Shown here in pieces: positions 7,572 to 15,194 of a stretch of DNA of 22,304 nucleotides (its first letter is position 1; every line of letters starts with the position of its first letter). Position numbers and translations under genes: made by a program. The stretch comes from CAZMYO01 sp964570525. GTDB taxonomy: Bacteria > Patescibacteriota > Patescibacteriia > Magasanikbacterales > GWA2-37-8. Under the pieces are notes generated by a model that saw only the letters and a program-made list of their open reading frames with translations, was not told the DNA's origin and did no database searches. The DNA lies in the NCBI GenBank assembly GCA_964570525.1, contig CAZMYO010000053.1:1-22304 (forward strand), given 5' to 3'.

Positions 7572-9089
7572 ATGAAAGTAGCTTTCCTCTTGCAACGTCG
7601 TTTCGCGTACATTGCGCATAATTTAGCGCTCTGGCTCAAAGAAAAATATGGCGTGACTGATTTTTGTGGCTATGTTTATTTACGTTCCAGCTACGACTTT
7701 CTCAAAAAACAATCCGATATTCAGTACACTTCCCTGCTCCTCGATGAGGACGTGCATAAAGAATATCACCAGGAATCGGTGAATCTTGGGTACCTGTGCC
7801 AGCTTGAGCAGGAGTATGGTTTACCTACTCTCTGGCCTTATATCACCTTAGATCGGATTATTATGTACAACCAGCTGGTGCGAGAATACCCCTATAATAC
7901 TCCGCGATACACGCATGAAGAAATGCTGCGAATTTTTCAGGTTAAAGCCCGCGCCCTTATTAATTTTATCGAGCGGGAAAAGCCGGAGGTGTTCATTTTT
8001 CCTAACATCGGCGGCATTGGCGCGCTACTCCTCTACGAAATCGCCAAAAAGAAGGGAATAAAAACTCTGGTGGTATCACCAGCGATGGTACAAAATCTCT
8101 ATCTGTTTTCTGAAACGTATGATGTGTTTACCGACGTTAATACCATCTTCGCCCGCAATATGGCCGGCGGCGCCAATCGGCACCATCAACAACAAGCCGA
8201 AGCGTTCTTGAAAGATTTTAGGAACAAACCCCAGACGTACCATCCGCTCATCACTCGCGCGCGACAACAAACCAGCCGACGGCGGCAACTGCAATTTTTG
8301 GCGCCGCGCGCGCTCCTGCGTTCGCTGCGCTGGTTTGTCCATGTGATATACTATTTTATTACCGAGTACAAATATCATGACTACTCCTTTGCCATGCAGC
8401 CGTGGTTCTATCTGATTGATAGAATAAAGCGCAAGACCCGCAACCTAATCGGCAACGCTGATCTTTATGATCCCTATACACCGGAGGAAGACTTTGCTTT
8501 TTTCCCTTTGCACATTGAACCCGAAGTCTCAACTTTGCTCCAGGCGCCCTTCTTTACCGATCAAATTAATCTCATCCGCCAAATTGCCCGCTCGCTGCCG
8601 GTACACTTTAAGCTCTACGTGAAAGAACACCCACTCATGGTACCGTACCGTCCGCGCCGCTACTATCGAGAAATCAAAAAAATTCCTAACGTTAAGTTAA
8701 TTAATGCGGCCACGAGCAGCTTCGATATCATCAGCCACGCCAAGCTTATTACCACGATTACCAGTACCGTTGGCTGGGAAGGAATCATTTTAAAAAAACC
8801 AGTGATCACGTTTGGTGACTGTTTCTATAATGTCTTATCGCCAATTACCCGCTGTCGCAAAATCGAACAGTTACCATACCTCATTAAAGAAAAATTAACA
8901 GCCGGGGCCCCGGACAATGATACCGAGCTGATTAACTTTATCGCGGCCATTTTTGAGGACTCTATTCCGCTTGATCTGCAACATATGTGGGAGGAGGAAA
9001 CTGACGAGTCGAATAAAAAACGAGGTTTAGAGCCGCTGGCCGATCTCATTGCTAAAAAATTAAATCTCTCTGCTGTGTTTAAACCTTAA
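7572..9089 (+). CDS. Capsule-type glycosyltransferase, candidate CMP-sugar (NulO/Kdo-like) transferase
   Basis: This 505-residue protein has a GT-B-like layout. The C-terminal half carries KEHP (351-354) followed by STVGWE (398-403) and KKPVITFGDCFY, the pattern of capsule synthesis transferases such as the KpsC/KpsS beta-Kdo enzymes and related sialyl- or capsule transferases. The N-terminal half (MKVAFLLQRR; PEVFIFPNIGG around 139-149) is a poorly conserved Rossmann-like domain. The ATG at 7572 is preferred to the upstream TTG at 7542, because KVAFLLQ is the first beta strand. The family often uses CMP-activated sugars, and the divergent operon encodes a CMP-sugar synthetase, so transfer of that NulO is a reasonable hypothesis. 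The family assignment is fairly secure, the donor is not. Confidence 0.72.
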   Translation: MKVAFLLQRRFAYIAHNLALWLKEKYGVTDFCGYVYLRSSYDFLKKQSDIQYTSLLLDEDVHKEYHQESVNLGYLCQLEQEYGLPTLWPYITLDRIIMYNQLVREYPYNTPRYTHEEMLRIFQVKARALINFIEREKPEVFIFPNIGGIGALLLYEIAKKKGIKTLVVSPAMVQNLYLFSETYDVFTDVNTIFARNMAGGANRHHQQQAEAFLKDFRNKPQTYHPLITRARQQTSRRRQLQFLAPRALLRSLRWFVHVIYYFITEYKYHDYSFAMQPWFYLIDRIKRKTRNLIGNADLYDPYTPEEDFAFFPLHIEPEVSTLLQAPFFTDQINLIRQIARSLPVHFKLYVKEHPLMVPYRPRRYYREIKKIPNVKLINAATSSFDIISHAKLITTITSTVGWEGIILKKPVITFGDCFYNVLSPITRCRKIEQLPYLIKEKLTAGAPDNDTELINFIAAIFEDSIPLDLQHMWEEETDESNKKRGLEPLADLIAKKLNLSAVFKP

Positions 9090-9094
9090 AATCT

Positions 9095-9955
9095 ATGGAA
9101 TTAGTTTCTTTTCTCAGAAAATGGTACCGACAGCATTTTCATTCACCTCAACTTGATAGGAGTATCTACGGGATACTTGATTGGCTTACTGATCTCTATG
9201 CGGCGGGCGCTGGCTACAGCTTCCCCAAAAATTACATCCGTCGCTGGAAACTAGATATCCTGTGGAATCTATATGAACGAGAAACCGTGGAAGTGTTCAA
9301 AAATAGTATTAAACCGAGCATGATCGTGGTAGACATTGGCGCTCATATTGGTTATTTTACTCGCCTGTATTCTGCTTTAGTGGGACCCAAGGGAATGGTC
9401 TACGCGTTTGAAGCCGACCCGGAAAACTTTTCTCTCTTAGAGAAAAATACGCGCCGCCTCTCCAATGTAAAAATTTTTCCTTTGGCCATAACCGACAGTG
9501 TCGGCACTATTGATTTCTATCATTATCCCGATAAGGCCGGCTGCCATAGCACTCTGCCCAACGTGCCTTTGGATTATAAAAAAGAAAAAATAACGGTTGC
9601 CTGCAGTAACCTTGATTCGGTACTGGCCAATCTGGGTATCGAACGCGTTGACCTTGTTAAAATGGATATTGAAGGCGGCGAAGGAGCCGCTTTGCGCGGA
9701 ATGGAAAAAACACTCACCAAGAATACTCCGCTTATGCTGGTGATTGAATTCGCGCCAGCCTGGATTCGCGCGACCGGAGTTACGCCGCTGTCCTTTTTAC
9801 AAAACCTAACGAATCATGGGTTCAAAATTTTTGCCATCAAAGGATTGGAGCTCATCCCCCTAATTCCCGAGACCGAGGCTAGCTATGAAACACTGGTTCC
9901 AAAAACACCAACCGCCTTCAACGAATTTATTAATCTTTACTGCGTTAAAAATTAA
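9095..9955 (+). CDS. FkbM family SAM methyltransferase
   Basis: This 286-residue protein has motif I as VVDIGAHIGYF (78-88), the ribose-binding acidic FEADP (105-109) and the FkbM-typical VKMDIEGGE (188-196). FkbM enzymes usually O-methylate sugars or polyketides, often a terminal glycan residue. It begins 5 bp after the capsule-type glycosyltransferase and is probably cotranscribed, which suggests methylation of the glycan that transferase extends. Its stop codon overlaps the stop of the convergent glycosyltransferase gene. Acceptor unknown. Confidence 0.88.
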   Translation: MELVSFLRKWYRQHFHSPQLDRSIYGILDWLTDLYAAGAGYSFPKNYIRRWKLDILWNLYERETVEVFKNSIKPSMIVVDIGAHIGYFTRLYSALVGPKGMVYAFEADPENFSLLEKNTRRLSNVKIFPLAITDSVGTIDFYHYPDKAGCHSTLPNVPLDYKKEKITVACSNLDSVLANLGIERVDLVKMDIEGGEGAALRGMEKTLTKNTPLMLVIEFAPAWIRATGVTPLSFLQNLTNHGFKIFAIKGLELIPLIPETEASYETLVPKTPTAFNEFINLYCVKN

Positions 9956-11151
9956 GCCGCCGTGTGATGGACGATTTGTTTCAGGCCCTCGTATAACTTT
10001 CCAATTTGCTTCTCAAAGTCAAAACCATCGGTCGCGAGCCGCCGATAGCAGTTGCGGGAGAGCTTCGCGCGCAGAGCGGCGTCGTTACCAAGCTGTTCTA
10101 TTTTTTTGGCCAAATCCTCCGGGTCGTGATTCTTGAAGTAGATAGCGCAATCATTGGCTACCCACTCCAAACCGCCACCACCGGGCAAAATACAGGGCAG
10201 GCCAAAAGCCATGGCATAGAGGAGGGAAATTGAAGTGCCGAAAACCATCCAATCGGCTTGGATAAAAATATCGGCTCGCCGATGGTAATTAAACAGCTGT
10301 TCTTTGCTCATCCATCCTGGCAACTCAACATATTTTTCCAAATCCAGCTCCTTAATCATATTATTAACTAGAGCCTCCTCCGGCCCGCTCCCGCCCAGAA
10401 TTAAACGAAAGTCATCCTTATTCTTTACCTTGCTAAAGCCCTTCAGAAGCATATCAAAGCCTTTCCCGGGAGCCATGCGGCTCGAATAAAAAATGAGAAA
10501 CGGACCATGCTCTTTATTTCGCCGGCTATAGGTATCTTCGGTGAGGACGTTTTCCGCGATAATACGCTTAAAGTCAATGGGATCGCCAATCACCTGGGTA
10601 TGCTCATTGCTTTTTAATCCAAATTCCTCATACTTTTTCTTAAACTGCGGACTGATGGTAGACCACACATCAATGCCATTGGCCAGAGGCATGCCAAAAT
10701 ATTTTTCCATGAGCCAGCGAATTTTTTTCTTGAGACGAAGGAGAGCCGGCTCGGGCGCGTGAGGAAAAAAAATTGAACGATTTTCCGGCCAAGAAGAGAG
10801 TTCTCTGTTAAAAAACGCCGAAACCGGGACTTTTCCTCCGAGCCGGCGATAGAGTCCGGCTCCATACAAAAAAAGATGCCCATCCAAATGAAAAACATCA
10901 GCCTGGGCAGAGTATTTCTTGAGTATTCGGTAAATGCCCCACTGGATTCTGAGGAGCCCCGCGGCAATAATTTTTTCTTCGATCACTGGGTAGGGCAATG
11001 GCGCTGTCCAATCGTTACCTTGAGAAAAAGCGGTCACTACCGTTACTTGGTTCCCCCACTTTTGAAGCGTTCTGATCATAAGATCAAATTCCTCGACAGA
11101 ACCGCCGGCAGTTTGAAAATTTAATTTTGAGGTGATGAAAAAAATGTTCAT
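9952..11151 (-). CDS. GT4-like glycosyltransferase without the usual EX7E glutamates
   Basis: This 399-residue GT-B enzyme has an N-terminal acceptor domain and a C-terminal donor domain with FYSSRMAPGKGFDMLLKGF (221-239), ILGGSGPE (251-258), VELPGWMSKEQL (275-286) and AMAFGLPCI (313-321). GT4 enzymes normally have an EX7E pair just before the AMxxGxP motif. Here the stretch FGTSISLLYAMA has none: Tyr312 occupies the position of the second Glu, and no Glu lies between 285 and 329. The Arg225/Lys230 phosphate-binding residues are present. It may still be active, as in some GT4 relatives with altered pairs, but this is unusual. It is a single-gene unit with its own promoter, convergent with the FkbM gene. 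Confidence 0.85.
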   Translation of the reverse strand: MNIFFITSKLNFQTAGGSVEEFDLMIRTLQKWGNQVTVVTAFSQGNDWTAPLPYPVIEEKIIAAGLLRIQWGIYRILKKYSAQADVFHLDGHLFLYGAGLYRRLGGKVPVSAFFNRELSSWPENRSIFFPHAPEPALLRLKKKIRWLMEKYFGMPLANGIDVWSTISPQFKKKYEEFGLKSNEHTQVIGDPIDFKRIIAENVLTEDTYSRRNKEHGPFLIFYSSRMAPGKGFDMLLKGFSKVKNKDDFRLILGGSGPEEALVNNMIKELDLEKYVELPGWMSKEQLFNYHRRADIFIQADWMVFGTSISLLYAMAFGLPCILPGGGGLEWVANDCAIYFKNHDPEDLAKKIEQLGNDAALRAKLSRNCYRRLATDGFDFEKQIGKLYEGLKQIVHHTAA

Positions 11152-11173
11152 ACTGAATGCAATTGTTTAAACT

Positions 11174-11201
11174 AGTATACTCCGCGACCCCCGAATGTCA
11201 A
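11174..11201 (-). promoter_or_regulatory. Promoter for the GT4-like glycosyltransferase
   Basis: On the minus strand TTGACA (11196-11201) and TATACT (11174-11179) are separated by 16 bp. Initiation near 11167 would leave a very short leader of about 16 bases before the ATG at 11151, too short for a normal ribosome binding site; none is visible. Confidence 0.75.
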
Positions 11202-11245
11202 TCTGGCAAGGATCAGGAGGCTCTACTTTATGCCGACCTCCCGGT

Positions 11246-11274
11246 TTGACATTGGGACGGCTTTTCTTTATAAT
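11246..11274 (+). promoter_or_regulatory. Perfect sigma70 consensus promoter for the formyltransferase operon
   Basis: TTGACA (11246-11251) and TATAAT (11269-11274) are separated by exactly 17 bp, matching the bacterial housekeeping consensus at all 12 positions. Initiation would be near 11281, about 38 bases before the ATG at 11319. Confidence 0.9.
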
Positions 11275-11318
11275 TTAACTACATCTTTGGCTAAACTTAT
11301 CGAACTATCCTCAGAACT

Positions 11319-12095
11319 ATGGCACCAACTACTTGTGTTTTTATTGGGGGTAAGCAGATTGGGGTCAATTGCTTCAGACTCCTGCTTGAACAAAAAGTTA
11401 TTCCGGCCTTGGTAATTGCCAATCTCGACGATGCGGGAGAAGATACCTGGCATGAGTCACTGGTAAAAATTGCCGCGAGCGCCAATGCAGAGGTGATTGG
11501 AAATAAAAAGGTCCGAGATCCGGAAGTGGTGGCGTTACTCAAAAAAATCAGCCCCGAAATCATCTTTTGCATCGGTGGTATGCAAATAATACCAAAAGAA
11601 GTGCTCGATATCCCCCGCCTCGGCACCCTCAACCTGCATCCGGCACTACTCCCGAAATACCGCGGTCGATTCTCCACTGCCCATGCGATTTTTAATGGAG
11701 AAAAAACACATGGCGTTACCGCGCATTGGATGGACGAAGGAATTGATACGGGACCGGTTATTATGCAGGAGCAGTTCGTTATTGACGATGACGATACTGC
11801 TAAAATTGTTTATGATAAATTTACCGAGGTAGGCTCAAGCTTGTTCAAAAAATTTCTCGATCTATGGCTGAGCGGAGACAAAATTGTCGCCACCCCCCAA
11901 GATGAAAGCCAAGCCACCTATTATCCCAAAGGCTTGCCGTGTAACGGAGACGTTGATTGGTCGTGGAGTGGCGAACAGATTAGAAATTGGATTCGCGCTA
12001 TGACGTTTGAGCCATTCCCGCCCGCCAGCTTTCATATGGGCAAAAAAAAGATGCTGATTATAGACGAAAAATATTTTAAAGGATTTGATGAATAA
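11319..12095 (+). CDS. Sugar N-formyltransferase (second of two, VioF/QdtF-like)
   Basis: This 258-residue protein is predicted to transfer a formyl group from N10-formyltetrahydrofolate to an amino sugar. The triad is Asn105 and His107 (in LNLHPALLPKYRG) and Asp143 (in EGIDTGPVI). The C-terminal portion has NGDVDWSWSGEQIRNWIRAM, like nucleotide-sugar formyltransferases that keep a short domain after the catalytic core. At 258 residues it is shorter than methionyl-tRNA formyltransferase (about 310). It leads an operon with a sugar C-methyltransferase and a DegT aminotransferase, which supports the product of that aminotransferase as its substrate. It is not a simple duplicate of the formyltransferase at 6366-7391: the active-site context and length differ. 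Confidence 0.88.
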   Translation: MAPTTCVFIGGKQIGVNCFRLLLEQKVIPALVIANLDDAGEDTWHESLVKIAASANAEVIGNKKVRDPEVVALLKKISPEIIFCIGGMQIIPKEVLDIPRLGTLNLHPALLPKYRGRFSTAHAIFNGEKTHGVTAHWMDEGIDTGPVIMQEQFVIDDDDTAKIVYDKFTEVGSSLFKKFLDLWLSGDKIVATPQDESQATYYPKGLPCNGDVDWSWSGEQIRNWIRAMTFEPFPPASFHMGKKKMLIIDEKYFKGFDE

Positions 12096-12100
12096 AAACT

Positions 12101-13351
12101 ATGCCCAACAGAAATACCGGCCACCTTCTGAAGTGCCAACTCTGTAATCATAAAAATCTTCGGATGGTCCTGCCACTTGGCCACCAACCGGTGGTACAGG
12201 AATATCTGACCAAAGACGGCTTGCATAAACCGGAAGTGACATACCCTCTCAATCTGTGCCGGTGCTCGCGTTGCGGGCTCTTACAACTCGATTATATCGT
12301 GGATCCAAAAATAGTTTTCCCCGCGCATTACCCCTATCGCACCGGATTAACCAACATGCTGATCCGCAATTTTAGATCGCTGGCCGACCTTTTGGAAAAA
12401 AAACACAAGCTGACTTCAAAAGATCTGATTGTTGACATTGGTTCTAACGACGGCACGCTCCTGGAAGGATTCAAAGCCAAGGGTATGCGCGTTTTCGGCA
12501 TTGAGCCAACGGATGCCGCCAAGGTAGCAAATAAAAACGGCATTCCCACGCTACAGGAATATTTGGATAAAAAAACGGTTCAGAAGCTGATAAAAAAATC
12601 CGGCAAAGCGCGCGTTGTCACCGCTACCAATGTCTTTGCCCACATCAATGATGTGCCGGAGTTAATGTCCAATATTAAAAATTTGTTAGCCGCCGATGGA
12701 ATTTTTGTTTCGGAGTCGCAGTATTTAATGGATATTTTTGAAAAACTGGAGTTTGACACTGTCTATCATGAACATTTGCGCTTTTATTCCTTGAAACCGC
12801 TGGCACGGCTCTTTGCTTCACACGGATGCAGCTTGGTTGACGCCGAGCGGATCTCGGCGGCGGGCGGCTCCATCCGTGTTTATGCCAAGCTGGGCAAACA
12901 CCAAATGAGCGCGCGAGCCAAAAAACTTATGGCTGCCGAAGAAAAAGCTGGTCTCTATAATCCAATTGTTTTACAGCAGTGGGCTGAACGCATTATCCGA
13001 ACCAAGAATGATCTCGTGGCTCTCCTACTGCGCTGTAAAAAAACCGGAGCGCGAATTGCTGGGGTGGGCAGTCCGGCTCGGTCCAACACGCTGCTTGGTT
13101 TTACGAAAATCAATGAGCACCTCTTGGAATACGCCTGTGAAAAAAGCGGCTCTCCTAAAATTGGCCTGTACACGCCCGGAACCCACTTACCCGTGGTTGA
13201 TGAAAAACAACTTTTACTTGATCAGCCGGAATACGCCCTCATCCTCTCCTGGCATATTGGGAAAGAGTTGATGAAAATTTTGCGCAAAAACGGTTACCAA
13301 GGTAAATTTATCATGCCACTGCCCCGCCCCCGTATCATTACTTCAATCTAA
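12101..13351 (+). CDS. Sugar C-methyltransferase (TylCIII/TcaB9 type)
   Basis: This 416-residue, three-part enzyme has an N-terminal zinc-binding domain (Cys12/Cys15 and Cys55/Cys58), a SAM-binding core with VDIGSNDG (111-118), and a C-terminal C-methyltransferase domain with GVGSPARSNTLLG (around 321-333). The catalytic-region motif YHEH is at 222-225, and His181 (AHINDVPE) is also kept; both match the pattern I recall for TcaB9, a C-3' methyltransferase of keto-deoxy sugars. The expected product is a branched-chain nucleotide sugar. It lies 5 bp after the formyltransferase and 10 bp before the aminotransferase. The methylated carbon and the nucleotide carrier are not determined by the sequence. 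Confidence 0.9.
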   Translation: MPNRNTGHLLKCQLCNHKNLRMVLPLGHQPVVQEYLTKDGLHKPEVTYPLNLCRCSRCGLLQLDYIVDPKIVFPAHYPYRTGLTNMLIRNFRSLADLLEKKHKLTSKDLIVDIGSNDGTLLEGFKAKGMRVFGIEPTDAAKVANKNGIPTLQEYLDKKTVQKLIKKSGKARVVTATNVFAHINDVPELMSNIKNLLAADGIFVSESQYLMDIFEKLEFDTVYHEHLRFYSLKPLARLFASHGCSLVDAERISAAGGSIRVYAKLGKHQMSARAKKLMAAEEKAGLYNPIVLQQWAERIIRTKNDLVALLLRCKKTGARIAGVGSPARSNTLLGFTKINEHLLEYACEKSGSPKIGLYTPGTHLPVVDEKQLLLDQPEYALILSWHIGKELMKILRKNGYQGKFIMPLPRPRIITSI

Positions 13352-13361
13352 CAATCCTAGT

Positions 13362-14459
13362 ATGGACAACAAAAAAATACCCTGGTGGATGCCCCAAGTA
13401 GGAACTGATGAGGAACGCCGACTCATCAACCAGGCGCTCGACAATAACTTCGTTAATGAAGGGCCGCTCACCGCCCAATTTGAGGAGGCGATAGCCAAGC
13501 TGGTGGGGGTAAAATACGCGGTGGCAACGACCAGCTGTACGGTGGGTATTTTCTTAGCGCTTAAGGCGCTCGGCATTGGCCCCGGGGACGAGGTGCTGGT
13601 TCCGGATATGACCTTTATAGCCACCGCCAACGCTGTTGATCTCACTGGAGCAAAACCGATTTTGGTTGATATTGATCCACAAACCTTAAACATAAGCATT
13701 GAAGCCGTTGCGAGGGCCATTACCACTCGCACCAAAGCAATTGTTCCGGTCCATGTCACCGGGCGCGGGGCCGATATGCCGGCGATACTCGCTGTTGCCA
13801 AAAAACATAACTTACTCGTGGTTGAAGATGCCGCGGAGGCTCTTGCGTCAAAGCAGAACGACCAGTACCTTGGCACCTTTGGAGCCGCCGGATGTTTTTC
13901 TTTCTCTCCCAACAAAACCATCACCACCGGCCAGGGCGGCATGATTGTCACCGATGACTCGGAGCTCCACACCAAATTACGAATGCTCAAAGATCAGGGG
14001 CGGCCGGTGCGCGGCACCGGCGGCGACGATCGGCACGATGTGATCGGTTACAATTTTAAATTCACCGATCTGCAGGCCGCTCTTGGCCTTGGTCAATTAA
14101 AGTTGCTTTCGCAACGTATCGCGCGCATGAAACGAAACTACCGGCTTTATACGGAGGAGTTGAGTCAAATTGAAAAAATAAAAATCTTTCCCAGCCGAGC
14201 TGAAGAAACGCCCCAGTGGACTGACATTGTGACTGAAGAGAGAGACGCGCTGGTTGATTATTTAAAACAACACAATATTGATTCTCGAAAATATTGGTTT
14301 CCGCTTCACCGGCAACTTGCTTATAAACTGCCGGATGACAACTTCCCCAATAGCACTCGCTTGTCGCCACAATCACTGTGGCTGCCTTCGGCATTTACTC
14401 TGACGGATGATGATGTGCGCGAGGTTAGCAAGCTAATTAAAGACTGGCTCAAAAAATAA
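13362..14459 (+). CDS. DegT/DnrJ/EryC1/StrS family sugar aminotransferase
   Basis: This 365-residue fold-type I PLP enzyme transaminates keto-sugar nucleotides. The pyridine-contacting Asp156 is in VVEDAAEAL and the Schiff-base Lys185 is in FSPNKTITTGQGG; HVTGRGADM matches the usual H-xxG-x-xADM segment. The length is typical of the perosamine/viosamine-type branch. The preceding genes suggest the amine it creates is formylated. No 4,6-dehydratase or nucleotidylyltransferase for the precursor is in the window, so the keto-sugar must come from elsewhere. Lysine is mostly AAA (20 AAA, 5 AAG by hand count), unlike the following NUDIX gene. Confidence 0.92.
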   Translation: MDNKKIPWWMPQVGTDEERRLINQALDNNFVNEGPLTAQFEEAIAKLVGVKYAVATTSCTVGIFLALKALGIGPGDEVLVPDMTFIATANAVDLTGAKPILVDIDPQTLNISIEAVARAITTRTKAIVPVHVTGRGADMPAILAVAKKHNLLVVEDAAEALASKQNDQYLGTFGAAGCFSFSPNKTITTGQGGMIVTDDSELHTKLRMLKDQGRPVRGTGGDDRHDVIGYNFKFTDLQAALGLGQLKLLSQRIARMKRNYRLYTEELSQIEKIKIFPSRAEETPQWTDIVTEERDALVDYLKQHNIDSRKYWFPLHRQLAYKLPDDNFPNSTRLSPQSLWLPSAFTLTDDDVREVSKLIKDWLKK

Positions 14460-14472
14460 AGCTTCTTCTGTC

Positions 14473-14500
14473 CTTAACGCCTTCTACTTAACGCCTTCTA
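14473..14500 (+). repeat. Two-copy 14 bp tandem repeat upstream of the NUDIX promoter
   Basis: The unit CTTAACGCCTTCTA occurs twice head to tail (14473-14486 and 14487-14500) with no mismatch. It runs directly into a degenerate third start, CTTGAC, which contains most of the -35 hexamer. Confidence 0.9.
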
Positions 14501-14501
14501 C

Positions 14502-14529
14502 TTGACAAATAGCATATATTTGTGCTAAA
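14502..14529 (+). promoter_or_regulatory. Promoter of the NUDIX cassette
   Basis: A consensus -35 TTGACA (14502-14507) is followed after 16 bp by GCTAAA (14524-14529), a weak -10 that is preceded by TGT as an extended -10. Initiation would be near 14536, at the base of the leader hairpin. Confidence 0.6.
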
Positions 14530-14536
14530 GTTTTTT

Positions 14537-14572
14537 GTCCTAGATCGCTTTTTTTGACAGCGATTAGCGGAC
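14537..14572 (+). promoter_or_regulatory. Leader hairpin before the NUDIX gene
   Basis: GTCC (14537-14540) pairs with GGAC (14569-14572), and ATCGCT (14544-14549) pairs with AGCGAT (14559-14564), enclosing a T-rich loop and a small internal loop. The stem lies near the predicted 5' end of the transcript and leaves the ribosome binding site free. No U-tract follows, so it is not a terminator. A 5' stabilising stem or protein-binding site are possibilities. Confidence 0.55.
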
Positions 14573-14587
14573 AAACAACCCGAGAAA

Positions 14588-14592
14588 AGGAG
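14588..14592 (+). promoter_or_regulatory. Strong Shine-Dalgarno for the NUDIX gene
   Basis: AGGAG lies 8 bases before the ATG at 14601, at ideal spacing, within AAAAGGAG. It fixes the start codon and is the only strong ribosome binding site I found before a gene in the window. Confidence 0.85.
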
Positions 14593-14600
14593 TCTTACCC

Positions 14601-15176
14601 ATGGTCAGAAATTGGATGAAAGTAGGCGACCCGGTTGACGCATCGCTAACGTACTTCGGCAAGAAACTGATCAGGCAGGAGTTTAAGGACCCGAAGGGAG
14701 GGCAGCATGCCTTCTACTTCTACGCTATCATGGACAGTTGTGTAGTACTGCCCGTGACGAAGGTGGGAAATGCCCTCATCATCCGCGAGTACAAGCAAGG
14801 GTCCGACGAGATCCAGGATGGCCTCGTCGGCGGCTATCTCGACAAAGGGGAAAGCTTCGAGGAGGCCGCGCGCCGAGAAGTACGCGAGGAAACCGGCTAT
14901 TCGGCCGGCAAGCTCATCGATCTCGGCCACGTCTGGATTGTGCCGCGCCACTCGTCGGGCAAAGTTCAGCTCTTTCTCGCTCTCGATTGCATGCCAGCCG
15001 GTGAACAGAAGCTGGATGAATCGGAAGTAGAAATCGAGGTTCTCCAGATTCCGCTTTCGGCGTGGATCGCCAAGGTCGTGAGCGGAGAAACCAAGGAGAG
15101 CTTTTCGGTCACCGCCACCGTCCGCGCTCTGCCCCACCTCGATCTTACCATCGGCACCTTCAGCATCATCGGCTAG
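14601..15176 (+). CDS. NUDIX hydrolase, stand-alone cassette
   Basis: This 191-residue protein has a complete Nudix box: Gly78, Glu84, then REVREETGY (92-100), giving the Gx5Ex7REUxEExGU pattern for Mg-dependent hydrolysis of nucleoside diphosphate-linked compounds. The overall layout (IIREYKQG before the box) resembles ADP-ribose/NDP-sugar pyrophosphatases, though substrate class cannot be fixed. The gene stands apart from its neighbours: own promoter, leader hairpin, strong Shine-Dalgarno and terminator, plus Lys codon use of 9 AAG to 4 AAA (the adjacent aminotransferase has 5 to 20) and many GC-ending codons. This suggests either high expression or separate acquisition. Hydrolysis of nucleotide sugars would suit the setting but could equally be general housekeeping. 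Confidence 0.9.
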   Translation: MVRNWMKVGDPVDASLTYFGKKLIRQEFKDPKGGQHAFYFYAIMDSCVVLPVTKVGNALIIREYKQGSDEIQDGLVGGYLDKGESFEEAARREVREETGYSAGKLIDLGHVWIVPRHSSGKVQLFLALDCMPAGEQKLDESEVEIEVLQIPLSAWIAKVVSGETKESFSVTATVRALPHLDLTIGTFSIIG

Positions 15177-15194
15177 ACAATCTTTTCAGTCCTC

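Noticed and set aside
11230..11415. Small plus-strand frame with AGGAGG 9 bases before its ATG
   Set aside because: It reads through the consensus promoter and into the formyltransferase gene in another frame, ends there, and has no recognisable protein features. The AGGAGG also lies upstream of the mapped promoter.
11319..12095. Methionyl-tRNA formyltransferase
   Set aside because: The protein is too short, the C-terminal part resembles sugar formyltransferases, and the operon partners are sugar enzymes.
13343..13990. Long antisense frame (215 codons) opposite the DegT aminotransferase
   Set aside because: The sequence is Ser/Ala/Val-rich filler typical of the complement of a GC-rich coding frame, and the sense protein has all catalytic motifs.
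14646..15137. Antisense frame opposite the NUDIX gene
   Set aside because: It mirrors the codon bias of the real gene, and the sense strand has promoter, ribosome binding site, Nudix box and terminator.
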